Under the pieces are notes generated by a model that saw nothing but the letters and a program-made list of their open reading frames with translations, was not told where the DNA came from and did not search any database. A program made the position numbers and the translations under genes. A stretch of 51,504 nt of DNA from contig JAJDOL010000191.1 of assembly GCA_022340195.1 (NCBI GenBank), positions 1-51,504 on the forward strand. The letters run 5' to 3'. Below are positions 51,355 to 51,504 of this stretch, piece after piece (position 1 is the first letter of the stretch; each line of letters begins with the position of its first letter). Source of the DNA: Chromatiaceae bacterium. Lineage in GTDB: Bacteria > Pseudomonadota > Gammaproteobacteria > Chromatiales > Chromatiaceae.

Positions 51355-51504
51355 TACTCGATGATCTTGGAGACCACGCCGGCACCGACCGTTCGCCCGC
51401 CCTCGCGCACCGCAAAGCGCAGCCCCTCTTCCATGGCGATCGGAGCGATCAGGTTGACGGTCATCTTTACGTTGTCGCCCGGCATCACCATTTCGATGCC
51501 CTCG
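51355..51504 (-). CDS. tuf: Elongation factor Tu, C-terminal end only
   Basis: The last 49 codons of EF-Tu, cut by the window edge: [20 protein letters not shown], then [20 protein letters not shown] and KIIE before the stop. Domain 3 of the GTPase that brings aminoacyl-tRNA to the ribosome. Its position upstream of rpsJ shows fusion of the str and S10 clusters. Confidence 0.98.

Overview
The window is a stretch of chromosome of moderately high GC content from what looks like a Gammaproteobacterium. Several gene neighbourhoods are typical of that class: ilvA/rpiA back to back, nudE next to yrfG, rhlB divergent from trxA-rho, argC next to a DUF6776-type gene and erpA, rubredoxin divergent from thiD-thiE-hemL, and a tuf-S10-spc-alpha ribosomal cluster. 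The operon tkt-gap-pgk-pyk-fba, with a class II aldolase of the Calvin-cycle type, is the arrangement found in CO2-fixing proteobacteria. Together with a DsrE-family protein and extra iron-sulfur and thioredoxin-like proteins, it suggests an autotrophic, possibly sulfur-oxidising lineage (Chromatiales-like). That taxonomic placement is inference; no RubisCO or sulfur-oxidation operon lies in the window.

Layout: 1-1484 ilvA (minus, cut by the window edge); 1674-2333 rpiA; 2473-2868 CPCC-type cysteine-rich protein; 3006-10167 the minus-strand central carbon operon (transcribed tkt, gap, pgk, pyk, fba) ending in a strong terminator; 10517-11074 a redoxin divergent from metK; 11253-15209 the activated-methyl-cycle block metK, SAH riboswitch, ahcY, metF; 15346-19869 a PstS-like protein, a DUF4124-like protein, a two-domain thioredoxin-like protein with nudE, and yrfG; 19889-23258 rhlB divergent from trxA-rho; 23562-27636 a small membrane protein, erpA, a DUF6776-like gene, argC, an IscA-like carrier, a DUF5063-like gene and rubredoxin; 27844-30580 thiD-thiE-hemL; 30619-37323 the most accessory part (DedA-PAP2-LssY fusion, tandem HMA-like protein, amidase remnant, secreted DsrE protein, winged-helix/TPR regulator, SAM hydrolase family protein); 37390-51504 the ribosomal protein, secY and rpoA cluster on the minus strand, from the 3' end of tuf to rplQ.

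The clearest regulatory elements are an S-adenosylhomocysteine riboswitch ahead of ahcY, a close match to a type 1 IscR operator ahead of erpA, and intrinsic terminators after fba, after the IscA-like gene and after rplQ. A NRQDAKDAK-type interspersed repeat occurs on both sides of ahcY, and one copy abuts the metF start codon.

Most of the window is ordinary housekeeping sequence. The parts that deserve a second look are the riboswitch-repeat-ahcY-metF block, the erpA operator, the odd start of the double thioredoxin gene, the accessory island at 30.6-36.5 kb, and structured spacers inside the otherwise compact ribosomal operon. I did not find a CRISPR array, tRNA, rRNA, phage or transposase gene.
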